DNA of 64,000 nucleotides from Vulcanimicrobium alpinum (GCF_027923555.1 NZ_AP025523.1:868001-932000); one strand, 5' to 3'. Positions 42,647-52,094 are shown, counted from the stretch's first letter. Notes: a model not told the origin generated them from the letters alone. Program-made: numbers and translations.

Positions 42647-44095
42647 ATGGCCACCGCTCCTTCGATCGGCACCCAACTCGTCATGCGGCTCGAGACGCCG
42701 AATACGGCCGGGTCGTTCGGGACGCTTGCCTCCGCGATCGGCGATGCCGGCGGGATGGTCGGCGCCGTCGACACCCGGACCGTCGGCAAAACGACGATCG
42801 TCCGCGACGTCACGGTCACCGTCAACAGCGACGCGATCGCGAACGCGGTCCGGCAGGCGATCGAAAAAATCGACGGCGTCCGCGTCCTCAGCGTCTCCGA
42901 CTCGACCTTCCTCGCCCATCTCGGCGGAAAGATCCGCACCGGGATCACCCGCCCGGTGAAGACGCGTCAGGATCTCTCGACCGTCTACACGCCGGGCGTA
43001 GCACGGGTCTCCAGCGCGATCGCGAACGATCCTGCGAAGGCCTACGCGCTGACGATCAAGCGCAACACGGTCTGTGTTCTCAGCGACGGCACGGCCGTCC
43101 TCGGCCTCGGCGACATCGGCCCCTACGGCGCCGCCCCGGTGATGGAAGGCAAGTGCATGCTGTTCAAGCAGTTTGCGGATATCGACGCCTTCCCCATCTG
43201 CCTGGACACGAAGAACGTCGATGAGATCGTGGAGACGGCCAGGCGCATCGCTCCGATCTTCGGCGGGATCAACCTCGAAGACATCAGCGCGCCGCGCTGC
43301 TTCGAAGTCGAACGCCGGCTGGTCGAAGAGCTCGACATCCCGGTGATGCACGACGACCAGCACGGGACCGCCGTCGTGATCCTCGCCGCGCTGATGAACG
43401 CCGCAGCCGTGGTCAACAAACGGATGGAAGATCTGACGATCGTCCTCACCGGGAGCGGCGCGGCCGGGACGGCGACGATCAAGATGCTGCTGGCCGCGGG
43501 CGTGCGCGACGTGATCGCCGTCGATCGCGGCGGCGCCCTCAATCGCGACGAGCACTACGACAACTCGCACTGGACGTGGCTGGCCGAGCACACGAACCGC
43601 CAGAACCGCCGCGGTTCGCTCAAGGACGTGCTGGTCGGCGCCGACGTGTTCATCGGCGTCAGCGCGCCGGGGATTCTGCAGCCGGAATGGATCGGCGGGA
43701 TGGCGCGCGATCCGATCGTGTTCGCGATGGCGAATCCGACGCCGGAGGTGATGCCCGATCAAGCCGCCGGCTACGCGGCGGTGATCGCGACCGGCCGCAG
43801 CGACTTCCCGAACCAAGTGAACAACCTGCTGGCCTTCCCGGGGATCTTCCGCGGCGCGCTCGACGTGCGCGCGCGCAAGATCACCGAAGGGATGAAGCTG
43901 GCCGCCGCGCGCGCGATCGCGGGGATCGTCGGCGACGAGCGCAGCGCCGAGTACATCATCCCCAGCGTCTTCGATACGAGGGTGGTCGACGCGGTCGCGC
44001 AGGCGGTGACGCAGGCGGCGATCGACGACGGCGTCGCCCGGCGCGAACTGCTGATGCCGGACGACGAAGCGGCCGCGGAGCCGGTGAGGAGTTGA
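42647..44095 (+). CDS. malic enzyme with N-terminal ACT-like domain
   Basis: A 482-residue NAD(P)-dependent malic enzyme converting malate to pyruvate and CO2. An ACT-like regulatory domain (about residues 1-85) precedes the catalytic part. Landmarks are V-Y-T-P-G-V-A-R-V (active-site Tyr), the L-G-D-I-G-P-Y-G-A-A-P-V-M-E-G-K segment with the catalytic Lys, H-D-D-Q-H-G-T-A, and the nucleotide motif G-S-G-A-A-G-T-A. ATG 42647 is preferred; the open frame extends upstream only through non-coding-like sequence. The ACT domain suggests amino-acid feedback (inference). It is followed after 1 base by a response regulator gene. Confidence 0.93.
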   Translation: MATAPSIGTQLVMRLETPNTAGSFGTLASAIGDAGGMVGAVDTRTVGKTTIVRDVTVTVNSDAIANAVRQAIEKIDGVRVLSVSDSTFLAHLGGKIRTGITRPVKTRQDLSTVYTPGVARVSSAIANDPAKAYALTIKRNTVCVLSDGTAVLGLGDIGPYGAAPVMEGKCMLFKQFADIDAFPICLDTKNVDEIVETARRIAPIFGGINLEDISAPRCFEVERRLVEELDIPVMHDDQHGTAVVILAALMNAAAVVNKRMEDLTIVLTGSGAAGTATIKMLLAAGVRDVIAVDRGGALNRDEHYDNSHWTWLAEHTNRQNRRGSLKDVLVGADVFIGVSAPGILQPEWIGGMARDPIVFAMANPTPEVMPDQAAGYAAVIATGRSDFPNQVNNLLAFPGIFRGALDVRARKITEGMKLAAARAIAGIVGDERSAEYIIPSVFDTRVVDAVAQAVTQAAIDDGVARRELLMPDDEAAAEPVRS

Positions 44096-44096
44096 T

Positions 44097-44783
44097 GTGG
44101 CCGAGCGGATCCTGATCATCGAGGACGATGCGGACGTCGCAACGTTCGAGAAAATGATCCTGGAGCGAGGAGGCTACGAAGTCCGCGTCGCCAGCACCGG
44201 ATCCGCGGGGCTCGAAGCCGAGCCCGTGTTCAAGCCGTCGATCGTCCTGCTCGACGTCGAGCTTCCCGACATCTCGGGACTCGACGTCTGCACCTCGCTT
44301 GCGAACTCGTCCGACGCGTTCATTCTGATGGTGAGTTCGCACGCGAGGGAGAACGACGTCCTGCGGGGTCTCGGGCTCGGCGCCGACGACTACATCCGCA
44401 AGCCGTTCTCCGGCAACGAGCTCGTCGCGCGCGTGCAGTCGTTCCTGCGCCGGCGCGAGCGCTCGCGCCGGACCGATCAGGAAGGCCGCCTGCAGCTCGG
44501 CGGCGCGACGCTGGTCCGCGACTTCCACACCCTGGACGCCAACGGGAAGAGCGTGACGCTCACCGCGCTCGAATTTCGCCTGCTGTGGTATCTCGCAGAG
44601 AACGTCGGCAAGCTGCTCACGCGCGCGCAGATCCTCGAACGCGTGTGGAACGACGTCTCGGGCGTTCCGACGCGCGTCGTCGACGTGCACGTCGCTGCGC
44701 TGCGCAAGAAGCTCGGTGAGGTCGACGCGGCGCTCGCGATCTCGTCGGTGCGCGGCATCGGCTACCGGCTCGACGAGAAGTAG
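44097..44783 (+). CDS. OmpR/PhoB-type response regulator
   Basis: A 228-residue two-domain regulator. The receiver has the acidic pair in I-I-E-D-D-A-D, the phospho-acceptor Asp in V-L-L-D-V-E-L-P, and the Lys in I-R-K-P-F. The winged-helix effector (about residues 125-228) has the R-V-W-N-D recognition-turn region and the closing R-G-I-G-Y-R-L motif. GTG 44097 follows AGGAG at good spacing and overlaps nothing but the last base region of the malic enzyme gene. There is no histidine kinase next to it, so the kinase must be elsewhere. Confidence 0.92.
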   Translation: MAERILIIEDDADVATFEKMILERGGYEVRVASTGSAGLEAEPVFKPSIVLLDVELPDISGLDVCTSLANSSDAFILMVSSHARENDVLRGLGLGADDYIRKPFSGNELVARVQSFLRRRERSRRTDQEGRLQLGGATLVRDFHTLDANGKSVTLTALEFRLLWYLAENVGKLLTRAQILERVWNDVSGVPTRVVDVHVAALRKKLGEVDAALAISSVRGIGYRLDEK

Positions 44784-44816
44784 CACCGCGCCGGCCCGCA
44801 GCCTGCGCAGCCGCCG

Positions 44817-46259
44817 ATGATCCCGGCGATCGCGCTCGACGCGCGCGATCCGCGCCCGCTCTACGTCCAGATCGCCGACGCGCTCGCGACGGCGATCGAA
44901 CGCGGCGAGCTCGCGCCCGACGAACGGCTGCCGGCGATACGCACGCTCGCGCACGATCTCGACGTCGCGCTCGTCACCGTCTCGCAGGCGTACGAGACGC
45001 TGGCGGCGCGCGGGCGCGTCACCTCGCGCGCCGGTCGCGGGACCTTCGTGACGGCGCGCGGCCCGCACGACGACGCCCCGTTCGCGCGTACGTGGGAACC
45101 GTCGCTGGGACGCTTCGCGCGCGGGGAGCGGATGGAGGGCGTGATGGAGCGTCTCGCCGAGGCGCGCGTCCCCGGCGTGATCTCGCTCGCGAGCGCGCAC
45201 CCCGCGCCCGAGACGTTTCCGATGGCGGAGTTCGCGCGCGCGATGCAGCGGACGTTCGCCGACGACAAGCCCGAACTGATGCAGTATCGCGCGTCGACCG
45301 GCGATCCCGACCTGTGCGCGACGCTCGCCGAGGGTCTCGCGGCACGCGGCTGCGACGCCGGCGCCGGCGAGATCATCGTCACCTCGGGCGCGCAGCAGGC
45401 CGCGGATCTGATCGCGAGCGTCCTGCTCACCGAACGCGCGGTCGTGGCGTCCGAATCGCCGACCTATCCGGGGACGCTGGGCGTCTTCGACGCGCGCGGC
45501 GTGTCGTACGTCGAGGTGCGCAGCGACGCGGACGGCGTGCGCATCGACGACGTCGAGCGCGTCTTCGCCGAGTACCGCCCGCGGCTGTTCTCGATCTGCC
45601 CGATCGCGGAGAATCCCACCGGAACCGTGCTCCCGGCGCGGCGCGGCCGCGCGATCGTCGAACTCGCGCGGCGCTACGACGTCGTCGTGCTCGAAGACCA
45701 GACCGGCTGGACGTTCGCCTACGACGCCGCCGCGCCGCCGCCGCTCGCCGCCTACGACCCGGAGGGTCGCGTCGTGATGATGGAGTCGCTCTCGAAGTCG
45801 ATCTTCCCGGCGCTGCGCATCGGGTATCTGCGCGTGAAGGGAGCGCTGCGCGATTCGATCGAGGCGGCGAAGGTGCGGACCGATTCGTTCACCTCGACGC
45901 TGACGCAGCGCGCGCTCTGGCGCTATCTGCGCGCGCCCGCGTATCCGCGTCACCTCAAGTCGGCGCGCGGGCTCTACCGTCATCGCCGCGATCTGTTCGT
46001 CGAGGCGCTCGCGCTCGCGCTGCCCTGGGCCGAGGTCGCGCCGCCGCAGGCTGGGACGAACGTGTGGCTGCGGCTGCCGCAGCGCCTTTCGACGCAGGCC
46101 GCGTTCGAGCGCTGCGCACGCGAGGGCGTGCTGGTGATGCCGGCCGACCCGTTCTATCCGACGCGCACCGGACCGCCGGCCCTGCGCCTCTCCTTCGGCG
46201 ACCTGCAGGACGACGCGCTGCGCGAAGCGGCGCAGCGGCTGGGCCGCGCGCTCGCCTAA
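44817..46259 (+). CDS. MocR-type GntR regulator / PLP-dependent aminotransferase-like protein
   Basis: A 480-residue fusion of a GntR winged helix (about residues 10-78, R-T-L-A-H-D-L-D-V-A-L-V-T-V-S-Q-A-Y) with a fold-type I aminotransferase domain. The PLP Lys is K327 in S-L-S-K-S-I-F-P-A-L-R-I-G-Y, and the Asn/Asp cofactor contacts (I-A-E-N-P-T-G and L-E-D-Q-T) are present. MocR proteins sense PLP or amino-compound ligands and usually regulate a divergent or neighbouring gene; some act as true aminotransferases such as LysN. Given the kam/BKACE lysine-related genes in the window, a 2-aminoadipate-type role is worth testing, but nothing in the sequence settles it. Confidence 0.9.
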   Translation: MIPAIALDARDPRPLYVQIADALATAIERGELAPDERLPAIRTLAHDLDVALVTVSQAYETLAARGRVTSRAGRGTFVTARGPHDDAPFARTWEPSLGRFARGERMEGVMERLAEARVPGVISLASAHPAPETFPMAEFARAMQRTFADDKPELMQYRASTGDPDLCATLAEGLAARGCDAGAGEIIVTSGAQQAADLIASVLLTERAVVASESPTYPGTLGVFDARGVSYVEVRSDADGVRIDDVERVFAEYRPRLFSICPIAENPTGTVLPARRGRAIVELARRYDVVVLEDQTGWTFAYDAAAPPPLAAYDPEGRVVMMESLSKSIFPALRIGYLRVKGALRDSIEAAKVRTDSFTSTLTQRALWRYLRAPAYPRHLKSARGLYRHRRDLFVEALALALPWAEVAPPQAGTNVWLRLPQRLSTQAAFERCAREGVLVMPADPFYPTRTGPPALRLSFGDLQDDALREAAQRLGRALA

Positions 46260-46317
46260 GTCAGCATGACGAGGCGCAGGGCGGAACCGGTCGCATGCGG
46301 GCGGAACCTCGCGCGCC

Positions 46318-49080
46318 GTGACCTTTCCGCGTGCTCTCGCGTCGGCGCTCGCCCTGCTCGTGCTCGCGACGCCATGGACCGTCTCGGCCGCGAAGCGCCG
46401 CCCGGCGCCGAAAAGCACCGTCTCGTATGCGGCGCCGGCGGGCAACGTCCCGGCCGGCCATCTGCACGGCGCGACGTTTGATGCGGTGCTCCCCTCGGGG
46501 CGCATCGTCACGCCGGCCGGAACGAGCGTCCTCACCGGGATGAACGCGCTCGGCGTCGCGCTCACGCCCGACGGCCGGTTCGCGATCGTCACCTGCGACG
46601 ACGAACGGGAGGGCAGCGTACACTCCCTCGTCGATGCGAACGCGGTCGGCGGCTATTCGCTCGCGGTCGTCGACGTTGCGACGATGCAGGTCGTGACCCG
46701 CTATCACGCCGCCGACGAACGGTATTGGGTCGGCGTCGCCGCGCTTCCCGATCCGCAGAATCCGGCTCGCACGCTCGTGCTCGCGTCGGGCGGTCCGGCC
46801 AACGTCGTGTACGCGTTCACCCTCGATGCGAACGGAAAGCTGGCGCCCGACGCCCGCCATGTCATCGCGATGCCGGCGCCGGTGGAGCCGGCGTTCGCCG
46901 ACCAGGGACACAGCTTTCCCGGTACGCTCGTCCTCGCAAAAGACAATCGCCGCGCGTACGTGGTGAACGAAGCGGCGGAAACCGTCAGCGCGATCGACAC
47001 GGCGACGCGGACGTTGAGCGGCCCGGCGGCGCGGGTCGGATTTTTCCCATTCGGTGCGGCGCTCGCCGGCGACCGTCTGATCGTGAGCAACGAAGGGCTG
47101 ATGCGCTACGCGGTGATGCCGCAGACGGCACCGGTACCGCCGTTTCGCACCGTCGCCGGGGACGTGCAGCGCGCATCGTCGCTCTCGTTCGTCCCGCTCG
47201 CCGCGGGCGGCGATCTCTCGGCGCTCCCGCAATCCGCGCCCCCGTTCGCGAACGCCGCGCTGGCGATGGATCCCGCGCCCGACGGGATGCGCACCGTCGG
47301 CGGCGCGCATCCGACGTCGATCGTGACCACGCCCGACGGTGCCTACGCGTACGTCGCGATGACCAACGTCGATCGCATCGCGACGGTCGCGCTGAACGGG
47401 ACGCCGCACGCGGTCGGCGGAACCGAACTCCGCCTGTTCGACCGCGGCCCGTACGGGACGCAGCCCGCGGCGCTCGCACTCTCCAAAGACGGGTCGCGTC
47501 TCTACGTCGCGCTCGCCGGGCTCAACGCGGTCGCCGTGATCGACGCCCGCGATCCCGTCCGCCTCCATCGTTTGGGGCTGATCCCTACCGGCTGGTATCC
47601 GACGGCGCTCGCGCTCTCGGCCGACGACCGCACGCTGTTCGTCGCGAACACCAAGGGCTACGGCCACGATCCGAACTTCACCGGCGACCCGCCGGCGGCG
47701 GATGCCAACGCGGTGTGGTCGACGCTGCAGAAGGTCGATTTGAGCGCCGTGCGACTCGGCAGCGCGACGCTGACGACGCTCGCGAACACGCGCCGCGTCG
47801 TGACCGCGCCGGTGACGTATCCGAAGGGGATCACGCACGTCGTCGTGATCCTCGAGGAGAACAAGACGTTCGACGCGATGCTCGGCGATCTCGGGCCGCC
47901 CTACGGCGATCCGTCGCTGGTCGCGTTCGGGCGCAGCGTGACGCCGAATCTGCACGCGCTCGCCGAGCGTTACGGCCTCGCCGTCAACATGTTCGCCGAC
48001 GCCGAGGAATCCGACGCGGGGCATCAGTTCTTCGCGGGCGGGATGGCGACGCTGTACAGCGAGCGCACCCTGTTCGACAAGAACGGCCGCACGCCGCTGG
48101 TGAACAAGAACGAAGATCCCGAAGATTATCCCCGGCTGGGTTACGTCTTCAACGCGCTCGCGCGCAAGCGCGTCCCGTTCCGCGACTACGGCGATCTGAT
48201 TCGCGTCAGCGGGTATGACGAGGGCGGCGCGGCCGATCCGAAGACCGACGATCCTGCGTTTGCGGGCGTCGATGACCGCGAGGCGCCGACGCAGGGGCTG
48301 GGCGGGCTCTACGCGCTCGACGTTCCGGCGCCGGCGGTCCTCGCCGACAACGTCGATCCGAACTATCCCGGCTGGAACCTGCGCATCCGCGACGAGCGGC
48401 GCGCGCGCGAGTTCATCCGCGACTACGGCGCGCTGGCCGCGCGCGGGCGCGAGCCGCGCTACACGTACATCTGGCTCCCCGCCGATCACGGCGGCTTCGG
48501 CCGCAACATCCCGCCGCTTCCCGAGGAAGTCGCCGACGGCGACCGCGCGCTCGGAACGATCGTGGATTACCTCTCGCACCGGCCGTCGTGGAAGCACACC
48601 GCGCTCTTCGTAGCGCCCGACGACGGACAGTCATCGCGCGATCACATCGACGTCTACCGCACCTACACGATCGTCGCCGGACCGTTCGTGAAGCGGCACT
48701 ACACGAGCACGCGCCATCTTTCGACCGTCAGCATCCTCAAGACGAGCGAACAGCTCTTGGGCCTCGGCCGGCTCGCGCTGGGCGATCTGCTCGCGACCGA
48801 TATGAGCGATTTCTTCACCGCGCGCGGCGGCGACGCGGCGCCGTACGCCGCGATTCCGGTGCCGGCCCAAACCGCGAGCGCAGAGGGCACGCGCATCGCC
48901 GCGCTGCTTGCGCGCACCGACCAGACGCGTCCCGACGCTGACAGCGCTCGCGGCGCGCGGATCGTCACGCTCTCGCGCGAAGCCGACGCCCTGGCGGCGC
49001 GGCGGGCAGCGCTTCCGGCGGCGCGCTACCGGGCGGAACAAGACGCACTCTACGACGCCGCGCTCGCCGTCCTGCGCTGA
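46318..49080 (+). CDS. exported YncE-like beta-propeller / phosphoesterase (alkaline-phosphatase superfamily) protein
   Basis: A 920-residue exported protein. The signal peptide (L-A-L-L-V-L-A-T-P-W-T-V-S-A-A) ends near residue 25. Residues about 60-480 form a YncE-type beta-propeller with repeated x-V-A-x-D-x-x-x-V-x-R motifs. Residues about 500-860 are an alkaline-phosphatase-superfamily phosphoesterase of the phospholipase C/AcpA type: V-V-V-I-L-E-E-N-K-T-F-D near the start, then S-D-A-G-H-Q-F-F, and the late metal site D-D-G-Q-S-S-R-D-H-I-D. The combination is known in soil bacteria as a bifunctional propeller/phosphatase family, probably acting on phospholipid or organic phosphate. Start GTG 46318. 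Confidence 0.88.
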   Translation: MTFPRALASALALLVLATPWTVSAAKRRPAPKSTVSYAAPAGNVPAGHLHGATFDAVLPSGRIVTPAGTSVLTGMNALGVALTPDGRFAIVTCDDEREGSVHSLVDANAVGGYSLAVVDVATMQVVTRYHAADERYWVGVAALPDPQNPARTLVLASGGPANVVYAFTLDANGKLAPDARHVIAMPAPVEPAFADQGHSFPGTLVLAKDNRRAYVVNEAAETVSAIDTATRTLSGPAARVGFFPFGAALAGDRLIVSNEGLMRYAVMPQTAPVPPFRTVAGDVQRASSLSFVPLAAGGDLSALPQSAPPFANAALAMDPAPDGMRTVGGAHPTSIVTTPDGAYAYVAMTNVDRIATVALNGTPHAVGGTELRLFDRGPYGTQPAALALSKDGSRLYVALAGLNAVAVIDARDPVRLHRLGLIPTGWYPTALALSADDRTLFVANTKGYGHDPNFTGDPPAADANAVWSTLQKVDLSAVRLGSATLTTLANTRRVVTAPVTYPKGITHVVVILEENKTFDAMLGDLGPPYGDPSLVAFGRSVTPNLHALAERYGLAVNMFADAEESDAGHQFFAGGMATLYSERTLFDKNGRTPLVNKNEDPEDYPRLGYVFNALARKRVPFRDYGDLIRVSGYDEGGAADPKTDDPAFAGVDDREAPTQGLGGLYALDVPAPAVLADNVDPNYPGWNLRIRDERRAREFIRDYGALAARGREPRYTYIWLPADHGGFGRNIPPLPEEVADGDRALGTIVDYLSHRPSWKHTALFVAPDDGQSSRDHIDVYRTYTIVAGPFVKRHYTSTRHLSTVSILKTSEQLLGLGRLALGDLLATDMSDFFTARGGDAAPYAAIPVPAQTASAEGTRIAALLARTDQTRPDADSARGARIVTLSREADALAARRAALPAARYRAEQDALYDAALAVLR

Positions 49081-49095
49081 AGGCGCGTGGCGAGA

Positions 49096-49671
49096 TCAGC
49101 CGTGTCGCGGAACGATCGACGCGACCGCGATGACGGCATCCGGGAACGCGGCGAGCGCCACGCGTTCGGTCCTTGAAACGGTGCATACCGACGCGTACGC
49201 GCCGTCGCGCGGCTGCGTGCAGACCGTGACGGTTCCGCGCGTGACGTCGACGATCCAATATTTGGGTATGCCGGCGTCGGCATACGCGCGCAGCTTCTCG
49301 CCGCGATCGTAGGACCGCGTCGCAAACGACACTTTGACGACGGCGATGATGTCGGCTGCTTCCAGATGCGCGTGCGCGTACCGCTCGTCCGGCCCGCGGG
49401 CGATCACGATATCGGGTTGCGGTATCGAGAGGGCGCTCAACCGGGCCGAGTTCTGCGCGGTGATCGTCACATCGGCGCCGAGCGCCTCGATCAGGATCCG
49501 GACGAGCCGCGTGACGGCAACCGTGTTCCGGGCTCGGAGGCGGCATCGTGCGCAGCCGGCCGTTCAGCAGTTCGATGCGTTCTTCAGGGCCGAAAATCCC
49601 CGCGCCCGCCATCCGTTCGAATTCTTCCGAAGAATCGGTCGCTGGAAGGGGACCTCGATCGCGCTCTCCAT
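49096..49671 (-). pseudogene. Uma2-family (DUF820) endonuclease gene broken by two frameshifts
   Basis: ATG 49671 opens M-E-S-A-I-E-V-P-F-Q-R. The next family block (S-E-E-F-E-R-M-A-G-A-G-I-F-G-P-E-E-R-I-E-L-L-N-G) continues in a second frame, and the third block (Q-P-D-I-V-I-A-R-G-P, then K-L-R-A-Y-A-D-A-G-I-P-K-Y-W-I-V-D-V) in a third frame to the stop at 49096. Read together they rebuild a normal Uma2 protein of about 190 residues with the PD-(D/E)XK core. The breaks lie near 49640 and 49525. The last frame alone is open for 124 codons from 49470. Uma2 genes are often multicopy and decay quickly. Confidence 0.8.
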
Positions 49672-49789
49672 ATCACGCACGGCAGCGTACCTCGCTGAGG
49701 CTTCGGATTCGTGAGCGCGGGATGACCGCCTTGCGGTGCGCTCGGCGGAGTGGGGACTGCCCCGGCTCGGCGGCGAACGCAAACCGGTC

Positions 49790-50638
49790 GTGACCGTGAA
49801 ATCGTTCGCTCCGCCGTTCGTCTCGTCCGATGCAGGCGCGTTGACCGCGTGCCTGGTGCTGCGTCCGTCGGCGGCCGTCGACCGGCTTGCGCCGATCAAG
49901 GGTGAGCCCTCGCCGATCGCCGACCGCGCGCAGGAACAGCACGCGATCCTGGTCGGGACGCTGCGCGACCACAAGGTCGGCGTGCACGAGCTCGTCTCGC
50001 ACACCGGTTCTCCCACCGAATCGCTGGTCGCCGACTGCGCGATCGTGCTACCGCAGGGAGCCGTCATCGCGCGGCCGTCGCAGATCGAGCGGCGCGGCGA
50101 GGTCGCCGAGATCGAGCGGTATCTCAGCCAGCTCGGGATCCCGATCGCTGGGCGCATCGAGGCGCCGGGCGTGCTCGACGGAACCGACGTCGCGCTCGGC
50201 CCCGGCCGGGTCTACGTCGGCGTGCCGCTCGCGGGCGCCGGCCTGCGGCCGCGGTCGAACGAACTCGGCCGCCGCCAGCTCGAGGCGATCGCAGCGCAGC
50301 AGGGGATGACCGTCGTCGAACTCGCGGTCGCGAACGACGTCCCGCGCCTGCGCGACGTGTTCGCCGTCGTGGGCAGCGATCTCGTGCTCGCCGCGCCCGA
50401 TCGTGTCGACCTCGCGCAGGTCACCGGCGTACGCGTCGTCGCGCTGCCGCGCGGCGAAGAGTTCGCCGCGGGCGTACTCCCCGTCGGCGAACGGCGCGTC
50501 ATCGCGAACCTGCGCTTCCGCGAGTCGATTGCGATCATGCGCCGGGCGAAGATCGCAGTCGACGCGATCGACTTGTGGGAGTTCGGCAAAGCGGGATTCG
50601 GCCCGTTCTCGCTGGCGCTCGCCGTGAAACGAGGCTGA
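49790..50638 (+). CDS. DDAH/arginine-deiminase-fold protein lacking catalytic residues
   Basis: A 282-residue pentein-fold protein aligned over its full length to dimethylarginine dimethylaminohydrolase-type enzymes: A-P-G-V-L-D-G-T-D-V, V-Y-V-G-V, R-S-N-E-L-G-R-R-Q-L and the repeated beta-beta-alpha units are clear. The residues needed for catalysis are changed. The His position (usually H-L-K-S) reads R186-L-R-D, the C-terminal nucleophile (usually T-C-L-S) reads P-F273-S-L, and the F-x-E-D motif reads L-V-A-D. It is therefore likely a pseudoenzyme or acts by another chemistry. GTG 49790 follows an open frame from 49736. It is coupled to the downstream metallophosphoesterase. Confidence 0.8.
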   Translation: MTVKSFAPPFVSSDAGALTACLVLRPSAAVDRLAPIKGEPSPIADRAQEQHAILVGTLRDHKVGVHELVSHTGSPTESLVADCAIVLPQGAVIARPSQIERRGEVAEIERYLSQLGIPIAGRIEAPGVLDGTDVALGPGRVYVGVPLAGAGLRPRSNELGRRQLEAIAAQQGMTVVELAVANDVPRLRDVFAVVGSDLVLAAPDRVDLAQVTGVRVVALPRGEEFAAGVLPVGERRVIANLRFRESIAIMRRAKIAVDAIDLWEFGKAGFGPFSLALAVKRG

Positions 50639-50640
50639 GC

Positions 50641-51378
50641 CTGCGCATCGCGGTCCTCTCCGATCTGCACGGAAACCAGCACGCGCTCAAACGCTGCCTT
50701 GCGGATCTGCGGTCGCGCGGCGGCGCCGACGTCATCGTCGCCGCCGGCGATCTCTGTCTCGACGGTCCGAAACCGCGCGCCGTGCTCAAACGCTTGCGGG
50801 CCGAGGGCGTGCGCTCGCTGCGCGGCAACACCGATCGCATGATCGCGCTTTCCGACATCACCGTGCTCGATCCGGAGGATGCTCGCGCGGTGCGCTGGGC
50901 GCGCAAGAAGATCGGCCGCGAGTGGTCGATCTGGCTGGGCGAACTCCCGCTGACGATCGAGTTCGGCAACGACGAGAACGGCCTGCTGATCTGTCACGCC
51001 AACCCGAAGAACGACGACGAGCACGTGTGGCCGGACGCCGACGACGCGCAGCTCGAGCGCCTCTTCGCCGGCGTCCCGCAGCGCACGATCGCGTTCGGTC
51101 ACCTGCATTTGCCGTACGTGCGCGTGTGGCGCGGGCGCATGCTGGTGAACGTCGCTTCGGCGGGACTCCCGAAAGACGGCGATCCGCGCGCGCACTACAC
51201 GATCTTCACGCGCCGCGCCGACGGCTGGGAAGTGCAGCCGCGCCGGGTCGACTTCAACGTGAAGAAGGTCGCGCGGCAAGTGCGCCGCAGCGGGATGCCC
51301 GATTTCGACAAGCACGTCGCGACGCTGCGGCGGCACCGGTATCCAAAACTCGGTGCGCCGGGTTCCCTGATACCGTGA
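50641..51378 (+). CDS. YfcE/MJ0936-type metallophosphoesterase, apparent CTG start
   Basis: A 245-residue calcineurin-like phosphoesterase. Metal ligands are in L-S-D-L-H-G-N, A-A-G-D-L, R-G-N-T-D, C-H-A-N and F-G-H-L-H. Homologs start with M-R-I-A-V-L-S-D-L-H. Here the Met position is CTG 50641, 6 bases after the GAGG of C-G-A-G-G and 2 bases after the previous stop (TGA 50636-50638). No ATG, GTG or TTG is close by, and the standard-codon alternative at 50575 would add 22 unrelated residues. It probably cleaves phosphodiesters; the substrate is unknown. The next gene overlaps by 4 bases (GTGA). Confidence 0.85.
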   Translation: MRIAVLSDLHGNQHALKRCLADLRSRGGADVIVAAGDLCLDGPKPRAVLKRLRAEGVRSLRGNTDRMIALSDITVLDPEDARAVRWARKKIGREWSIWLGELPLTIEFGNDENGLLICHANPKNDDEHVWPDADDAQLERLFAGVPQRTIAFGHLHLPYVRVWRGRMLVNVASAGLPKDGDPRAHYTIFTRRADGWEVQPRRVDFNVKKVARQVRRSGMPDFDKHVATLRRHRYPKLGAPGSLIP

Positions 51379-52094
51379 GCGTTCCGGCACTCAAAATCGA
51401 CGGACTGATCAAGCGCTACGGCGAGTTCACGGCAGTCGACGGCATCTCGTTCGAGGTCGAAGAGGGCGCGTTCTTCGGACTGCTCGGGCCGAACGGCGCG
51501 GGGAAGACGACGACGATCAACGCGATCGTCGGCTTGGCGAAGATCTCCGGCGGCTCGATCGCGCTCTTCGGCCACGACGTCCAGCGGGACTGGCGCACCG
51601 CTCGCCCACTCGTCGGCGTCGCGCCGCAGGAATACAACTTCGACCGCTATCTCAACATCCGCGACGTCCTGATCTATCAGGCCGGCTACTACGGTCAGCG
51701 CGGCGCGGCCGTCGCCAAGCGCGCCGATCTGCTGCTCGAACGCTTCGACCTGACCTCGAAGGCGAAACAGCCGTACACCCGCCTCTCGGGCGGGATGAAG
51801 CGGCGGCTGACGCTGGCGCGCGCGCTGATCCACGAGCCCCGGCTGGTGATCCTCGACGAACCCACGGCCGGCGTCGATGTCGAGCTTCGTCTCGAACTCT
51901 GGTCGCTGCTGCGCGAGCTGAACACCAAGGGAACGACGATCATCCTGACGACGCACTATCTCGAAGAGGCCGAGGAACTGTGCGACCGCATCGGGATCAT
52001 CCAGTCGGGAAAACTCGTCGCGCTCGAGACGACGCGCCGGCTGGTCGGCGAAGGGAACCTGCAGGACGTTTTCCTCGAATTGACGCGCCGCTGA
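51375..52094 (+). CDS. ABC transporter ATP-binding protein (ABC-2 exporter type)
   Basis: A 239-residue ATPase with Walker A G-P-N-G-A-G-K-T, Q-loop (A-P-Q-E-Y), signature L-S-G-G-M, Walker B L-V-I-L-D-E-P and the switch His in T-T-H-Y-L-E-E-A-E. The short P-T-A-G-V-D-V D-loop and the absence of a long C-terminal domain fit the DrrA/CcmA-like exporters. GTG 51375 overlaps the phosphoesterase stop, and its own stop overlaps the permease start (TGATG). It powers the ABC-2 permease encoded next. Cargo is unknown; lipids, drugs or polysaccharide are all possible for this class. Confidence 0.94.
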   Translation: MSVPALKIDGLIKRYGEFTAVDGISFEVEEGAFFGLLGPNGAGKTTTINAIVGLAKISGGSIALFGHDVQRDWRTARPLVGVAPQEYNFDRYLNIRDVLIYQAGYYGQRGAAVAKRADLLLERFDLTSKAKQPYTRLSGGMKRRLTLARALIHEPRLVILDEPTAGVDVELRLELWSLLRELNTKGTTIILTTHYLEEAEELCDRIGIIQSGKLVALETTRRLVGEGNLQDVFLELTRR

